This document shows positions 50,225-59,614 of a stretch of DNA of 64,000 nucleotides, one piece after another; position 1 is the stretch's first letter, and every line of letters begins with the position of its first letter. The position numbers were made by a program, and so were the translations under genes. Origin of the DNA: Propionicimonas sp020161015 (lineage in GTDB: Bacteria; Actinomycetota; Actinomycetes; Propionibacteriales; Propionibacteriaceae); NCBI RefSeq assembly GCF_964266745.1, contig NZ_CAXWGX010000028.1, forward strand, positions 1 through 64,000, given 5' to 3'. The notes under the pieces are model-generated. The model was not told the origin of the DNA and did no database searches. It saw nothing but the letters and a program-made list of their open reading frames with translations.

Positions 50225-51246
50225 CCACTCAACTCTCCACCGATTCCGGCCCGCAGGCTGGGGCGCGAACCCGGACCGTGCGGTTGCCAGGAGGGCGGAC
50301 CGAGCCGCTGAAGCTCTTCTCGGCACGCATCGCCCTCCCGGTCATCCTGCTGTTCTTCGTCATCGTCTTCTCGGCGTTGCGTCCCGACACGTTCGCGACG
50401 GCGTCCAACCTGACGACGGTGCTGAGCCTCCAGGCAGTGCTCACGATCCTCTGCCTCGGGCTGTTGCTGCCGCTGATCGTCGGCGAGCTCGACCTGTCGA
50501 TCGCCGGCAACCTGGGGTTGTCGGTGATCCTGGTCACGGGCCTGACGTCGCAGTCCGGCTGGCCGCTCGTCCCTGCGCTCGTCGCCGCGGTCGGAGTCTC
50601 GACCCTCATCGGTCTCGTCAATGGCCTCCTGGTGACGCGGATCGGCATCAACTCGTTCATCGTGACGATCGCCATGAGTGCGCTGATCACGGGCTTCATC
50701 GGTGGCTACACCCAGGGGAACGTCTTCTACTCCAACATCCCCGAAGGCCTGGTGGCCCTGGGACGGGGCGACTTCCTCGGTGTCCCCAAGCCGGTCGTCT
50801 ACGCCGCGCTCGTCGCGCTCCTCCTGTGGTACCTGCTCTCCAGCACGCCGCTGGGCCGCTACTTCTACGCGATCGGTGGGTCGAAGGACGCCTCAAGGCT
50901 CAGCGGTGTCTCCGTGAAGAACGTCACGCTCCTGGCGTTCGCGGGCGCCGGCTTCCTGGCGGGCGTGGCGGGAATCGTCCAGGCCGGAATTCTCGGGAGT
51001 GGGAACCCGACCGTCGGGAGCCCGTTCCTGCTTCCCGCCTACGCCGCGGCCTTCCTTGGGGCCACGGCCGTCCAGCCGGGCGTGTTCAACGTCTGGGGAA
51101 CCGTTCTGGCCGTGATCACCGTCCAGGTCGGCACCACCGGCCTGGTGCTGCTCGGTGCGCCGTTCTGGATCGAGCCGGTCTTCCAGGGTGGTGCCCTCCT
51201 CATCGCGGTCATCGCCGCACGGTGGCTGAAGGGGGAGGAGATTTAG
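50221..51246 (+). CDS. CUT2 ABC transporter permease
   Basis: 341 residues, about nine hydrophobic segments after a polar 35-residue N-terminus. LLLPLIVGELDLSIAGNLGL takes the place of the usual GIDLSVG motif, a divergent version also seen in permeases annotated for xylose- and erythritol-type systems. ATG 50221 overlaps the ATPase stop. Single permease, so likely a homodimer. Confidence 0.9.
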   Translation: MTTQLSTDSGPQAGARTRTVRLPGGRTEPLKLFSARIALPVILLFFVIVFSALRPDTFATASNLTTVLSLQAVLTILCLGLLLPLIVGELDLSIAGNLGLSVILVTGLTSQSGWPLVPALVAAVGVSTLIGLVNGLLVTRIGINSFIVTIAMSALITGFIGGYTQGNVFYSNIPEGLVALGRGDFLGVPKPVVYAALVALLLWYLLSSTPLGRYFYAIGGSKDASRLSGVSVKNVTLLAFAGAGFLAGVAGIVQAGILGSGNPTVGSPFLLPAYAAAFLGATAVQPGVFNVWGTVLAVITVQVGTTGLVLLGAPFWIEPVFQGGALLIAVIAARWLKGEEI

Positions 51247-51364
51247 ACGCGCACGGACCGACTCCGGGTCCGCCTCCGCGGCGCTGGGCCGTGAAGGGTG
51301 GAACGGATCCGGCCCTCTGAAGGAACCTCGACGTCAACCGCAATCTAGCTAGGGGACACGAACC

Positions 51365-52159
51365 ATGAACATCGACCTCACCGGCACGACGGCCGTCGTG
51401 TCGGGATCAACCCAAGGAATCGGACTCGCCATCGTCCAGGGCCTGGCCGGCAGCGGCGCAGCCGTCGTGCTCAATGGACGGAGCGAGGAGACGGTCGCGC
51501 GCGCCGTGGCCGCCACCAGGGCCGCTGTGCCCGGAGCCGCCGTCACCGGCGTGGCCGCCGATCTGGCGACCGCTGTCGGGGTGGACGTGCTGCTGGAGCG
51601 CGTGCCGCGGGCGGACATCCTCGTCAACAACCTCGGCATCTTCGACCCGCGGCCCTTCTTCGAGATCGATGACGCCGAGTGGGCGAGGTTCTTCGACATC
51701 AACGTGATGAGCGGGATCCGCCTCTCCCGTGCCTACCTCCCCTCGATGATCGAGGCCGGCTGGGGGCGTGTGGTCTTCGTCTCCAGCGAGTCAGCCCTCC
51801 AGATCCCCCCGGAGATGATGCACTACGGGATGACCAAGACCGCCCAGCTGGCGGTCTCCCGGGGGCTGGCCGAGATGTGCGCCGGGACCGGGGTGACGGT
51901 GAACTCGGTCCTGCCTGGTCCGACGGCGAGCGACGGAGTCTCCGACTTCGTCTTCAAGCTGGGAGCCAAGCCGGGCCAGACGCCTCAGGAGGCCATCGAC
52001 GAGTTCGTGCGTACGGAGCGACCGACCCAGCTCCTCCGGCGCGCCGCAACGCCCGACGAGGTCGCCAACATGGTCGTCTACATCTGTTCGCGCCAGGCGT
52101 CGGCCACGACCGGCGCAGCGCTGTCCGTTGATGGCGGCACCCGCCGCTCGATCGTCTGA
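51365..52159 (+). CDS. Short-chain dehydrogenase/reductase, paralogue of the 31315 gene
   Basis: 264 residues; cofactor motif SGSTQGIG, ADILVNNLGIFD, SGIRLSRAYLPSM, Tyr-Lys pair in HYGMTK, and the C-terminal DGG motif. Nearly the same layout as the SDR at 31315, each paired with a CUT2 importer. This supports a duplication of an importer-plus-SDR unit. It lies 118 bp after the permease with its own RBS (AGGGGAC). Confidence 0.86.
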   Translation: MNIDLTGTTAVVSGSTQGIGLAIVQGLAGSGAAVVLNGRSEETVARAVAATRAAVPGAAVTGVAADLATAVGVDVLLERVPRADILVNNLGIFDPRPFFEIDDAEWARFFDINVMSGIRLSRAYLPSMIEAGWGRVVFVSSESALQIPPEMMHYGMTKTAQLAVSRGLAEMCAGTGVTVNSVLPGPTASDGVSDFVFKLGAKPGQTPQEAIDEFVRTERPTQLLRRAATPDEVANMVVYICSRQASATTGAALSVDGGTRRSIV

Positions 52160-52247
52160 CGTCCATGATGCTGCCGACGAGCCGGCCGGCCGGACGCCTG
52201 CACGGACGCTGTCGTCCGCGTGCGGACCGGGCCGGGAGGGCGGACTG

Positions 52248-52886
52248 ATGCCCTCGGTCGATGTTGCCGCAGCGCTCCGCGCCGTCCGGTTCATGCCGGT
52301 GGTGACGATCGAGGACGCCGAGGACGCGCTCCCGCTGGGTGAGGCGCTCCTGGAAGCCGGGATTTCCCTGGTGGAGGTCACCTTCCGGACGAAGGCGGCC
52401 CAGCGCGCCATCGCGCGCCTGCGTACCCGTCTCCCCGAGCTGCTGGTTGCGGCGGGCACCGTCCTGGGCACGCCGGTCGTGGAGAAGGCGATGGACGCGG
52501 GCGCCGCGTTCGTGGTGTCGCCCGGCCTCAACCCCACCGTGGTCGACTACTGCCGCTCCCGGCGCATTCCCTTGGTACCCGGCGCGAACGCACCCAGTGA
52601 GATCGAGATCGGGCGGGAGCGCGGGGTCGCGGTGTTCAACTTCTTCCCCGCGGAGACGTCGGGTGGCGCGCCGCTGCTGCGCGCGCTCACGCGTCCGTTC
52701 GTGGGAATCGAGTACCTGTGCTCAGGCGGCGTGACGCTGGCCAACCTGGGCGACTACCTCGCCATCCCGCAGGTGCTGGCGTGCGCCGGGAGCTGGGTCG
52801 CGCCCCCGGAGGCCATCGCCCAGCACCGGTTCCCGGAGATCACCGAGAGGGCGCGCGCCACCCTGGCAGCCATCGCGCCCGGCTGA
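52248..52886 (+). CDS. KDPG aldolase-family protein lacking the Schiff-base lysine
   Basis: 212 residues, alignable without gaps to the aldolase at 38974 over most of its length. Glu43 and Arg47 (VEVTFR) are kept, but the position of the pyruvate-binding lysine is Asn131: the segment reads VFNFFPAE where active enzymes have KFFPAE. The codon is AAC (52638-52640). Without the lysine no imine can form, so it is either a non-catalytic ligand-binding protein or uses different chemistry. FPAE and the phosphate-site GGV are intact, so the fold looks under selection and is not simply decaying. ATG 52248 was chosen because it matches the paralogue's start. Confidence 0.85.
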   Translation: MPSVDVAAALRAVRFMPVVTIEDAEDALPLGEALLEAGISLVEVTFRTKAAQRAIARLRTRLPELLVAAGTVLGTPVVEKAMDAGAAFVVSPGLNPTVVDYCRSRRIPLVPGANAPSEIEIGRERGVAVFNFFPAETSGGAPLLRALTRPFVGIEYLCSGGVTLANLGDYLAIPQVLACAGSWVAPPEAIAQHRFPEITERARATLAAIAPG

Positions 52887-52894
52887 CCGGTGGA

Positions 52895-53911
52895 GTGCGA
52901 CACTGGACCGTGCAGATCGACGAGGGCGCGGTCGACGCCGCAGCGACCGAAACCGGCTTCACGGGCGTGGTGGCGATCGACGTCGGGGACGAGCGAGTGC
53001 TGGAGCGGTGCTACGGCTTCGCTCACCGGGCACTGGCGGTGCCCAACACGCCGGACACCAGGTTCGCGCTGGCCAGCGGCAGCAAGACCTTCACCGCGCT
53101 GGCGGTGCTGCGCCTCGTCGAGCAGGGCCGGCTCCGGCTGAGCGATCCGGTGCGCCCGATCCTCGGTGACCACCTGCCGCTGATCGACGACGCGGCGACG
53201 ATCGAGCACCTGCTCACCCACACCTCGGGGATCGGTGACTACCTCGACGAGGAAGCCGACTGGCAGCCCACCGACTACGTGTTGACCGTGCCGGTGCACG
53301 TGCTCGCCTCGACCTCGGCGTTCCTGCCGATGCTGGAGGGGCGGCCGCAGAAGTTCTCCCCCGGCGAGCGGTTCGGCTACTGCAACCAGGGGTTCATGGT
53401 GCTCGCGCTGGTGATCGAACGGGTCGCCGGGACCGGCTTCCACGAGTTCGTGGACAGGGAGGTGTTCGTCCCCGCGGGTCTCACCCACACCGGCTTCCTG
53501 CGCTCCGACGACCTCCCCGGCGATGCGGCGCTGGGCTACTTCGAGAAGGCGGGCAACCACACCAACGTGCTGCACCTCCCGGTGCGCGGCAACGGCGACG
53601 GCGGCGCGTACACGACGGTCGCTGACCTGCACCGGTTCTGGCGGGCCCTGCTGGCCGGCCGGATCGTGGGGCCGGAATTCGTCGCCGAGCTCACCCGTCC
53701 CCGCAACGACGTGCCCGAGGAGGCCATGCGCTACGCCGCCGGCCTGTGGCTGCACGCCACCGGGCCGCAGCTGATCATGGCCGGCTACGACGCCGGGGTC
53801 GCGGCACGATCCATCCACGACCCGGCATCGGGGACCACGGCGACGGTGCTGAGCAACAGCTCGCGGGGCGCCGGGCCGGTAGTCGACGTCGTCCAGGGGT
53901 TCTTCGACTGA
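52895..53911 (+). CDS. Serine hydrolase of the class C beta-lactamase/penicillin-binding protein family
   Basis: 338 residues with SGSK as the SxxK nucleophile motif (ALASGSKTF, near 51), GYCN as the YxN motif (near 155), and LLTHTSGIGDY. No signal peptide or membrane anchor is visible, so cytosolic. The start is uncertain: GTG at 52895 with GGTGGA before it, or GTG at 52910. It follows the aldolase-like gene by only 8 bp, so it is probably cotranscribed. An esterase or lactonase acting on the pathway's sugar derivative is more likely than a beta-lactamase. Confidence 0.8.
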   Translation: MRHWTVQIDEGAVDAAATETGFTGVVAIDVGDERVLERCYGFAHRALAVPNTPDTRFALASGSKTFTALAVLRLVEQGRLRLSDPVRPILGDHLPLIDDAATIEHLLTHTSGIGDYLDEEADWQPTDYVLTVPVHVLASTSAFLPMLEGRPQKFSPGERFGYCNQGFMVLALVIERVAGTGFHEFVDREVFVPAGLTHTGFLRSDDLPGDAALGYFEKAGNHTNVLHLPVRGNGDGGAYTTVADLHRFWRALLAGRIVGPEFVAELTRPRNDVPEEAMRYAAGLWLHATGPQLIMAGYDAGVAARSIHDPASGTTATVLSNSSRGAGPVVDVVQGFFD

Positions 53912-53969
53912 TTCCCGGGCGGGCGATCCACCAGTCCAGCCTGCGATGCGACCTGCGGCGCCGCGACGT

Positions 53970-53988
53970 GACCCCAGTCACGGGGGTC
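53970..53988. terminator. Short inverted repeat between convergent genes
   Basis: GACCCC (53970-53975) and GGGGTC (53983-53988) form a 6-bp stem with a 7-nt loop in the 146 bp between the convergent hydrolase and MFS genes. Weak, but the position suits a bidirectional terminator. Confidence 0.35.
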
Positions 53989-54057
53989 CTGGCCCTGAAG
54001 ACCTCCCCTGATCTCAGCACTGCGAGTGTGCGGCGGGCACCTCCTGCGAGGAGGCCA

Positions 54058-55443
54058 CTACCGAAGCTGCGCGACCCGGGTGATGAAGGCGCCTGCCGCC
54101 ACAGCAAGCACAGCGCCAGCCGCCCAGAGCGGCGCGTAGCTGTGGGTGGCGGCGATGATGGCACCCCCGAGGATCGGTGCCACCGCCTGTCCGAGATTGC
54201 CGGCGAGGGCGCTGAGGCCGAGGTCGCGCCCAGCGTCGTGCTGGTCCTCGATGATGCCGATGAACATGGCCTGGTCAAGGGCGAGGAAGGTTCCTAGGGC
54301 TGCGCTGGTGAGCACACCCTGGACGAAGAGGGCGGGCAGCGTCGGCCAGGCGAACGGGACCAGGAAGGCAGTGCCCAGGACGAGAGCCGAGGTGATCGCG
54401 ATCGGCTTACGCCTGCCCGATCTGTCTGCCAGCCGGCCGGCACCGAGCATGGCGCCGAGGGCCAGGGGTGCCGCGGCGAGGGTGATCCAGGGGATGGTCC
54501 GGGCCGCCTCGAGCGCCGTCATGGCGGGCTGGATGTAGCTCTGCATGAGGTAGAGCGAGTAGGTGGCCGTCATGCCGGACCCGACGGAGACGGCGAGCTT
54601 CGCGGCCCAGAGCCACCGGTAGTCGGGGCGTGTGAAGGGTGCGAGAAGCTCGATGACGATCGTCCGCCTTCCCGGCCGTACGCCAGACTGCTGACGGGAT
54701 TCCTTCTGCGTCAGGGCGAAGAGCAGGCACGGCACCCCGAGAGCGACGGCGAGGAGGAAGTAGGCGTCGAGGCCCGCGACGGCAAAGAGCGTGCCCACCA
54801 GGAAGGAGCCCGCCAGTGACCCCACCAGGCTCGCGACTCCGGTGAGCGCGGACGCGGAGGCAACCCGGTTGTGGGGAACCCGGTCGGCAATGGTGGCTGT
54901 CAGCGGACCCTGCGCGACGTTGATCGCGGTCTGGCTGATCGACCAGCACGCGATGAGCCAGCCGATGCTGGGCGAGTAGCGAAGGGCGATCAGGAAGCCG
55001 GCGCCGATCACTGATCCTCCGGCTATCCACGGCGAGCGGCGGCCCCAGGGCCCGGCTGTGCGGTCGGAGAGAAGGCCGACGACAGGCTGCGCGAGCATTG
55101 TGCAGAGGACGCCGATGGACGTGACGAGCGAGAGGTCCTGGGCGCGCTCGGTCTCGAAACCGTCCAGCAGCGACAAGAGGCGAACCTGGTCACCGACGGG
55201 CGTCGCGCCGCCGGCGCGAAGCTGGGCGCGAAGATTGGTGAGGGCGGACAGATCGACTCCTGCGTCGATGCCGCGGAACCACTGGTGGAAGACCAACTCC
55301 TGTACCTGGATGGGCAGAAGGATGCTCCCGACCGCTCCCCAGACGAGGAAGATGCCGGTGACGGCAGTTGCGTACCACGCGAGATAGCCGGTGAGGTTGG
55401 TCTTCGGCCCCGGGTGACCGCTGCCTGGTTGCGCTCTGGTCAC
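54058..55443 (-). CDS. MFS transporter
   Basis: 461 residues with 12 hydrophobic segments and the MFS motif GLLSDRTAGPWGRRSPW after segment two, plus a second one, GRLADRSGRRKP, after segment eight. A polar insert (about 50-90, rich in Gln/Arg/Asp) follows the first segment and is unusual. GTG start at 55443. Next to the ROK regulator, in the same orientation, across from a secreted beta-glucosidase: it probably takes up glucose or a disaccharide released outside the cell. The DRxxGPWGRRxPW pattern recalls the glucoside/sucrose transporter group. Confidence 0.82.
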   Translation of the reverse strand: MTRAQPGSGHPGPKTNLTGYLAWYATAVTGIFLVWGAVGSILLPIQVQELVFHQWFRGIDAGVDLSALTNLRAQLRAGGATPVGDQVRLLSLLDGFETERAQDLSLVTSIGVLCTMLAQPVVGLLSDRTAGPWGRRSPWIAGGSVIGAGFLIALRYSPSIGWLIACWSISQTAINVAQGPLTATIADRVPHNRVASASALTGVASLVGSLAGSFLVGTLFAVAGLDAYFLLAVALGVPCLLFALTQKESRQQSGVRPGRRTIVIELLAPFTRPDYRWLWAAKLAVSVGSGMTATYSLYLMQSYIQPAMTALEAARTIPWITLAAAPLALGAMLGAGRLADRSGRRKPIAITSALVLGTAFLVPFAWPTLPALFVQGVLTSAALGTFLALDQAMFIGIIEDQHDAGRDLGLSALAGNLGQAVAPILGGAIIAATHSYAPLWAAGAVLAVAAGAFITRVAQLR

Positions 55444-55531
55444 GCCGTGCGCATCGCTGTCGGTCCTGAGCGGCGACGGCGGCGCCGTGCTGATGTCGCG
55501 TCGAACAAGGGTGGCTCCGGTGGCAAGGAGG

Positions 55532-56698
55532 TCAGGTGACGCTCAGTTGGCGCATATCCCGCGCAAAGGCTCGTGTCGTCGCAAAGGCGGGCAGGGGCGT
55601 GGGGGTGGCTGCGGCGATTCCGAGGGCGATGGCCCCGTGAAGGTCCGCGCCCTCACCGAAGGCGCCGAGTTCGACCCGCAGGTGGGGCGAGGTCCCCGGG
55701 AAGGTGTACGCGTCGAGGGCCTCCTTGACGCCGACGATGAACGGGGCACCTGCTGACCCGAGGGCTCCGTCGATCACCAGGCAATCCAGGTCGGCGACGC
55801 CGACCAGTCCTGCGATGGCGCGTCCGAGCTTGCGTCCGGTGCGGCGCAGGAACACCTCGACGACCGGAACCCGATGAGCAGCAGCCTTCTCGATGTCGGC
55901 GAAGGAGGTGACCTGGGGGAACACCTCCCGGAGCTCGCGGACCATTGCATCGCCGTTGATGACCCGCCCGGCACACCCCACAAGGCCGCACCAGCACAGC
56001 CAGTCGCCCCCTTCGATCGGAAGGTGGCCGACGTCTCCCGCGTGACCATTGGACCCCGAATGGATGCGGCCCTCGATCACCAGGCCTCCACCCGTGGCCG
56101 TCACAACCCGCACATAGAGCAGGTTCCGGGCCCCCTGGCCGGCCCCGAAGGTGAGTTCGCCGAAGGCGGCCAGATTCGCGTCGTTGTTCACGAGCACCCG
56201 ACCACCGAGCACCTCGAGACCGTCGATCGGCTCCGCCGGGCCCAGCCGCGAGACGACCACTGTGCGCTCGCTGTCGTCGTCGTCCGCGACCAGCCCGGCC
56301 ACCAGGGATGCCGCGGTCGCGAGTTGTGTGTCGATCGGGGTGAAGTGCTCGCAGGGGCGGCTCTGGCGCGACCTGATCGTTCCGCTGCCGTCGGCGACAG
56401 CGACGGTGACGGCGTCGTGGCCCAGGGAAACGGCGAGAAACGACCCCTGTGGCGGCGCGAGCCGGAGCAGCTTCGGCGGCCTGCCGGCCACGCGGCCCTC
56501 AGGATCGTCGGCGGACTCGGTGATCAGTCCGGCCCCCAAGAGATCGGCAACGAGCCCGGCGCCGGCTCCCCGCGAGAGTTCCAGGAGCGAACAGATCTGG
56601 ACGCGGGTCAAGGGTCCCAAGGTGGCGAGCAGGCGAAGTACCTGCTCGCGGCGAAAGGCGCGACGTTGCTCGTTGCCGGCCGTAGCTGGGGCGACCAC
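55532..56698 (-). CDS. ROK-family transcriptional repressor
   Basis: 388 residues: N-terminal winged HTH (about 15-65), then a ROK kinase-like domain with the zinc motif WLCWCGLVGCAG (CxCGxxGC) and ATGGGLVIEG. The ATP motif DxGxT is not kept (VSLGHDAVTVAV), as usual for repressors that only sense sugars. GTG start at 56698. Divergent from the GH3 gene; the shared region has a perfect palindrome over the GH3 -10. Likely represses the beta-glucosidase and the MFS gene. Confidence 0.85.
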   Translation of the reverse strand: MVAPATAGNEQRRAFRREQVLRLLATLGPLTRVQICSLLELSRGAGAGLVADLLGAGLITESADDPEGRVAGRPPKLLRLAPPQGSFLAVSLGHDAVTVAVADGSGTIRSRQSRPCEHFTPIDTQLATAASLVAGLVADDDDSERTVVVSRLGPAEPIDGLEVLGGRVLVNNDANLAAFGELTFGAGQGARNLLYVRVVTATGGGLVIEGRIHSGSNGHAGDVGHLPIEGGDWLCWCGLVGCAGRVINGDAMVRELREVFPQVTSFADIEKAAAHRVPVVEVFLRRTGRKLGRAIAGLVGVADLDCLVIDGALGSAGAPFIVGVKEALDAYTFPGTSPHLRVELGAFGEGADLHGAIALGIAAATPTPLPAFATTRAFARDMRQLSVT

Positions 56699-56785
56699 GA
56701 CCGCATCCTACGACTTGCGCGACCTTCTGGCCAGCAAGCGCGAAGAACTCCCGAGATGCGACCGTGCGAAGGCTCCGAATTGCCC

Positions 56786-56817
56786 TTGACGCGAGCAAAA
56801 TAGGCACCATATGGTGA
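56786..56817 (+). promoter_or_regulatory. Promoter of the GH3 gene with a perfect palindrome over the -10
   Basis: TTGACG at 56786-56791 and TATGGT at 56810-56815 (18-bp spacer). CACCATATGGTG (56806-56817) is a 12-bp perfect palindrome covering the -10. The adjacent divergent ROK repressor is the natural ligand. The message leader would be about 140 nt. Confidence 0.55.
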
Positions 56818-56962
56818 CCGGCGACGATGGTTCAGCCCGGAAACAGAACTGATTGTTCGCCCAGTGGAGTTGGGTCGCCCGGGGCTGACTCGCCGTCGCT
56901 CAGATGGACGGCCACCACGGTGGTGGCAGCCCGGGTCGGCTCAGAGCCGAGAAAGGACCCAC

Positions 56963-59614
56963 ATGAAGTCCCCAACCATCCGGTGGCGCAAAGCCGCATG
57001 CGCGGTATGCCTCAGCATCGCCATGTCCGCCGGAGTCCTGTCTTCGACAGGGATCTCCTTGGCTCAGGCCGAGGCCATCCCGGTTGTCACCGGCAACTCC
57101 CGGGTCGACGGCCTGCTGGCCCAGATGACGCTGGACGAGAAGCTCACGCTGATCACGGGCAAGTCCGTGTCGTCCGCGCCGGATCCCGAGAACCAGAGCC
57201 AGGCCGGCTACCTGCCCGGGATCGAGCGGCTCGGCATCCCGTCGCTCACCCTGGCCGACGGGCCGCCCGGCGTCGTCACCAAGGAGGAGTCAACCGGAAT
57301 GGTGTCGACTCAGGGCCTGGCGGCGACCTGGAACACCGACCGCGCCTACGCAGACGGCAAGGTCATCGGGAAGGACGCGGAAGCCCTGGGCCAGGACGTC
57401 GTGCTGGAACCGTTCATCAACATGAACCGCGACACGAGCGCGTCCCGCACCTGGAACACCTTCGGCGAGGACCCTTACCTGACCTCGAGGTTGGCGGCCG
57501 CCACGGTCAAGGGCATCCAGAAGAACGGGACGATGGCGCAGGCCAAGCACTACGTTGCGGCGGACGGTGCGAACAACATCCTGATGGACGAGCAGACCTT
57601 CCACGAGGTCTACGCGGCACCGTTCGACGCCGCGATCCAGGCGGGCGTGAGTTCCATCATGTGCGCCTACAACGCCACCAACGTCAAGGGAGAGACCGAC
57701 ACCTCGGCCAAGATCAGCATGTGCGGCAGCGAGTACCTCCTCACGACTGCGCTGCGCGACGAGATGGGCTTCACCGGCTTCGTCACGTCCGACTGGGGCG
57801 GCACCCACGCGACCGACAACCTGGCCGCCGGACTCGACATGGAGATGCCGGGCAGCAGCTTCTTCACCCCCGACAAGGTCAAGGCGGCGATCGACGCCGG
57901 TTCCGTGACCGAGGCCCAGGTGACGACGGCCGTGGGTCGAATCCTGTACACCTACGACCGGTTCGGTCTTCTGGACAAGGCGCCGAAGCACGCCGTGACC
58001 GCCGAGAACCGTCGCTACGACAATGCAGTGATCGAGGAGACGGCCGAGCAGGCGGCGGTGCTGCTGAAGAACGAGAGCAACATCCTGCCGTTGAGTTCGA
58101 GCAAGACGGTGGCGTTGATCGGGCCGGGCGCGGGTCAGACGATCGCCACCTACGGCACCGGCGAGAAGTCCGGGGGCATCGCGGCCGAGCAGCAGGTCGG
58201 CACCTACGACGTCCTCGCCAAGCGGCTGGGAACCAAGAAGGTGTCCTACGCGGTCGCCAACGACATGACCGGGGAGCCGGTCCCGGCGTCGGCGTTGTCC
58301 CATGACGATGAGCCGGGTCTGGTCCGGACGACGACCGGGGCCAGTGACACCACGGTCGATGACCAGGTGTGGTTCACCAACGAGAAGGGCAACGCCCTGC
58401 CCGCAGGCAGCGTCAACAGCTGGAAGGGCACGCTGACCGCCCCGGAGGACGGCAAGTACTGGATCAACGTCGGCGTCCTCGGCAGCACCGCTTCGATGAA
58501 GATCGACGGCAACTCCTACGGCGGCGGCGGCTTTGGCGGCGGTGCCCGCTATGGCGCCCTGCACGCCAACGAGGGGAACGGCCCCATGCCGGCGACCGAC
58601 AACATCGCGAACTTCCGGTACGAGGTCACGCTCACCGAGGGCGACCACACGATCGAACTCAGCAACGCTCTCGACAAGAGCAACGACGCCGTGCAGATCC
58701 GCCTGTCCTGGGTGACTCCGTCGCAGCGGACGGCGAACCGCCAGGCGGCGATCGATGCTGCGAAGGCCGCCAAGGTTGCGGTGGTGTTCGCGTACGCGAC
58801 TCAGGAGGGCGACCTGTCCTCGGCGCTGCCGGAGGGTCAGGACCAGCTGATCGAGGACGTGGCGGCGGCGAACCCGAACACGGTGGTCGTGCTGAACAAC
58901 AACCAGCCGATCGCGATGCCGTGGCTGTCGAAGGTCAAGGGTGTGCTCGAGATGTGGTTCCCCGGTGACCGTGGTGGCTGGGCGACTGCCAATGTCCTGC
59001 AGGGCAAGGTCAACCCCGGTGGCAAGCTGCCGATGACCTGGCCGAAGAGCATCGGCCAGGAACTCGCCCACCAGGACGACCACCCCGAGCGGGCAAGCGC
59101 AGGTGTCGGCGAGTCGTGTGGTTTCGTCGGTGGCATCGCCAATCCGTGGAACTGCCCGGTGACGACCTACTCGGAGGGACTGAACGTCGGCTACCGGTTC
59201 TTCGACAAGGAGGACCAGACCCCGCTGTACGCGTTCGGCTACGGCCTGTCGTACACGAAGTTCAGCTACTCCTCGCTCAAGGTGCGCAAGGCGGGCGACG
59301 GTGGCCTCAACGTGTACGTGCGGATCAGCAACAACGGTAGCCGCACCGGTGACGCGGTGCCGCAGGTCTACCTGGGCAGGCCTCGTGACGTCCCGTCGGG
59401 GGTGAAGTTCGCCAGCACCGCGCTTGCCGGTTTCGACCGGGTCACGATCAAGGCGCACCACAGCAAGTACGTGAAGATCCACGTGCCGCTGCGGCAGCTG
59501 CAGTACTGGGACAGCGAAGCCGACCAGTGGGTGAAGGCCACGGGCCAGCGGACCCTCAGCCTCAACAGCAGCGCGACCCGCACCGAGAGGATGACCGCCA
59601 TCACCGTGAGCTGA
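56963..59614 (+). CDS. Secreted GH3 beta-glucosidase with PA14 insert
   Basis: 883 residues. Sec signal peptide (basic WRK, hydrophobic 11-33, cleavage near ALA-type LAQAEA about 36). GH3 barrel with AKHYVA at 194-199 and nucleophile Asp277 in VTSDWGG; the second alpha/beta domain is interrupted at about 465-595 by a PA14-like beta domain (ending before LSWVTP) with a glycine-rich loop. A fibronectin type III-like domain closes the protein (RISNNGSRTGDAVPQVYLG). ATG 56963 is preceded by GAAAGGA. Released enzyme that removes terminal beta-linked glucose (or a related sugar) from oligosaccharides or plant glycosides; the neighbouring MFS protein could take up the product. Confidence 0.9.
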   Translation: MKSPTIRWRKAACAVCLSIAMSAGVLSSTGISLAQAEAIPVVTGNSRVDGLLAQMTLDEKLTLITGKSVSSAPDPENQSQAGYLPGIERLGIPSLTLADGPPGVVTKEESTGMVSTQGLAATWNTDRAYADGKVIGKDAEALGQDVVLEPFINMNRDTSASRTWNTFGEDPYLTSRLAAATVKGIQKNGTMAQAKHYVAADGANNILMDEQTFHEVYAAPFDAAIQAGVSSIMCAYNATNVKGETDTSAKISMCGSEYLLTTALRDEMGFTGFVTSDWGGTHATDNLAAGLDMEMPGSSFFTPDKVKAAIDAGSVTEAQVTTAVGRILYTYDRFGLLDKAPKHAVTAENRRYDNAVIEETAEQAAVLLKNESNILPLSSSKTVALIGPGAGQTIATYGTGEKSGGIAAEQQVGTYDVLAKRLGTKKVSYAVANDMTGEPVPASALSHDDEPGLVRTTTGASDTTVDDQVWFTNEKGNALPAGSVNSWKGTLTAPEDGKYWINVGVLGSTASMKIDGNSYGGGGFGGGARYGALHANEGNGPMPATDNIANFRYEVTLTEGDHTIELSNALDKSNDAVQIRLSWVTPSQRTANRQAAIDAAKAAKVAVVFAYATQEGDLSSALPEGQDQLIEDVAAANPNTVVVLNNNQPIAMPWLSKVKGVLEMWFPGDRGGWATANVLQGKVNPGGKLPMTWPKSIGQELAHQDDHPERASAGVGESCGFVGGIANPWNCPVTTYSEGLNVGYRFFDKEDQTPLYAFGYGLSYTKFSYSSLKVRKAGDGGLNVYVRISNNGSRTGDAVPQVYLGRPRDVPSGVKFASTALAGFDRVTIKAHHSKYVKIHVPLRQLQYWDSEADQWVKATGQRTLSLNSSATRTERMTAITVS

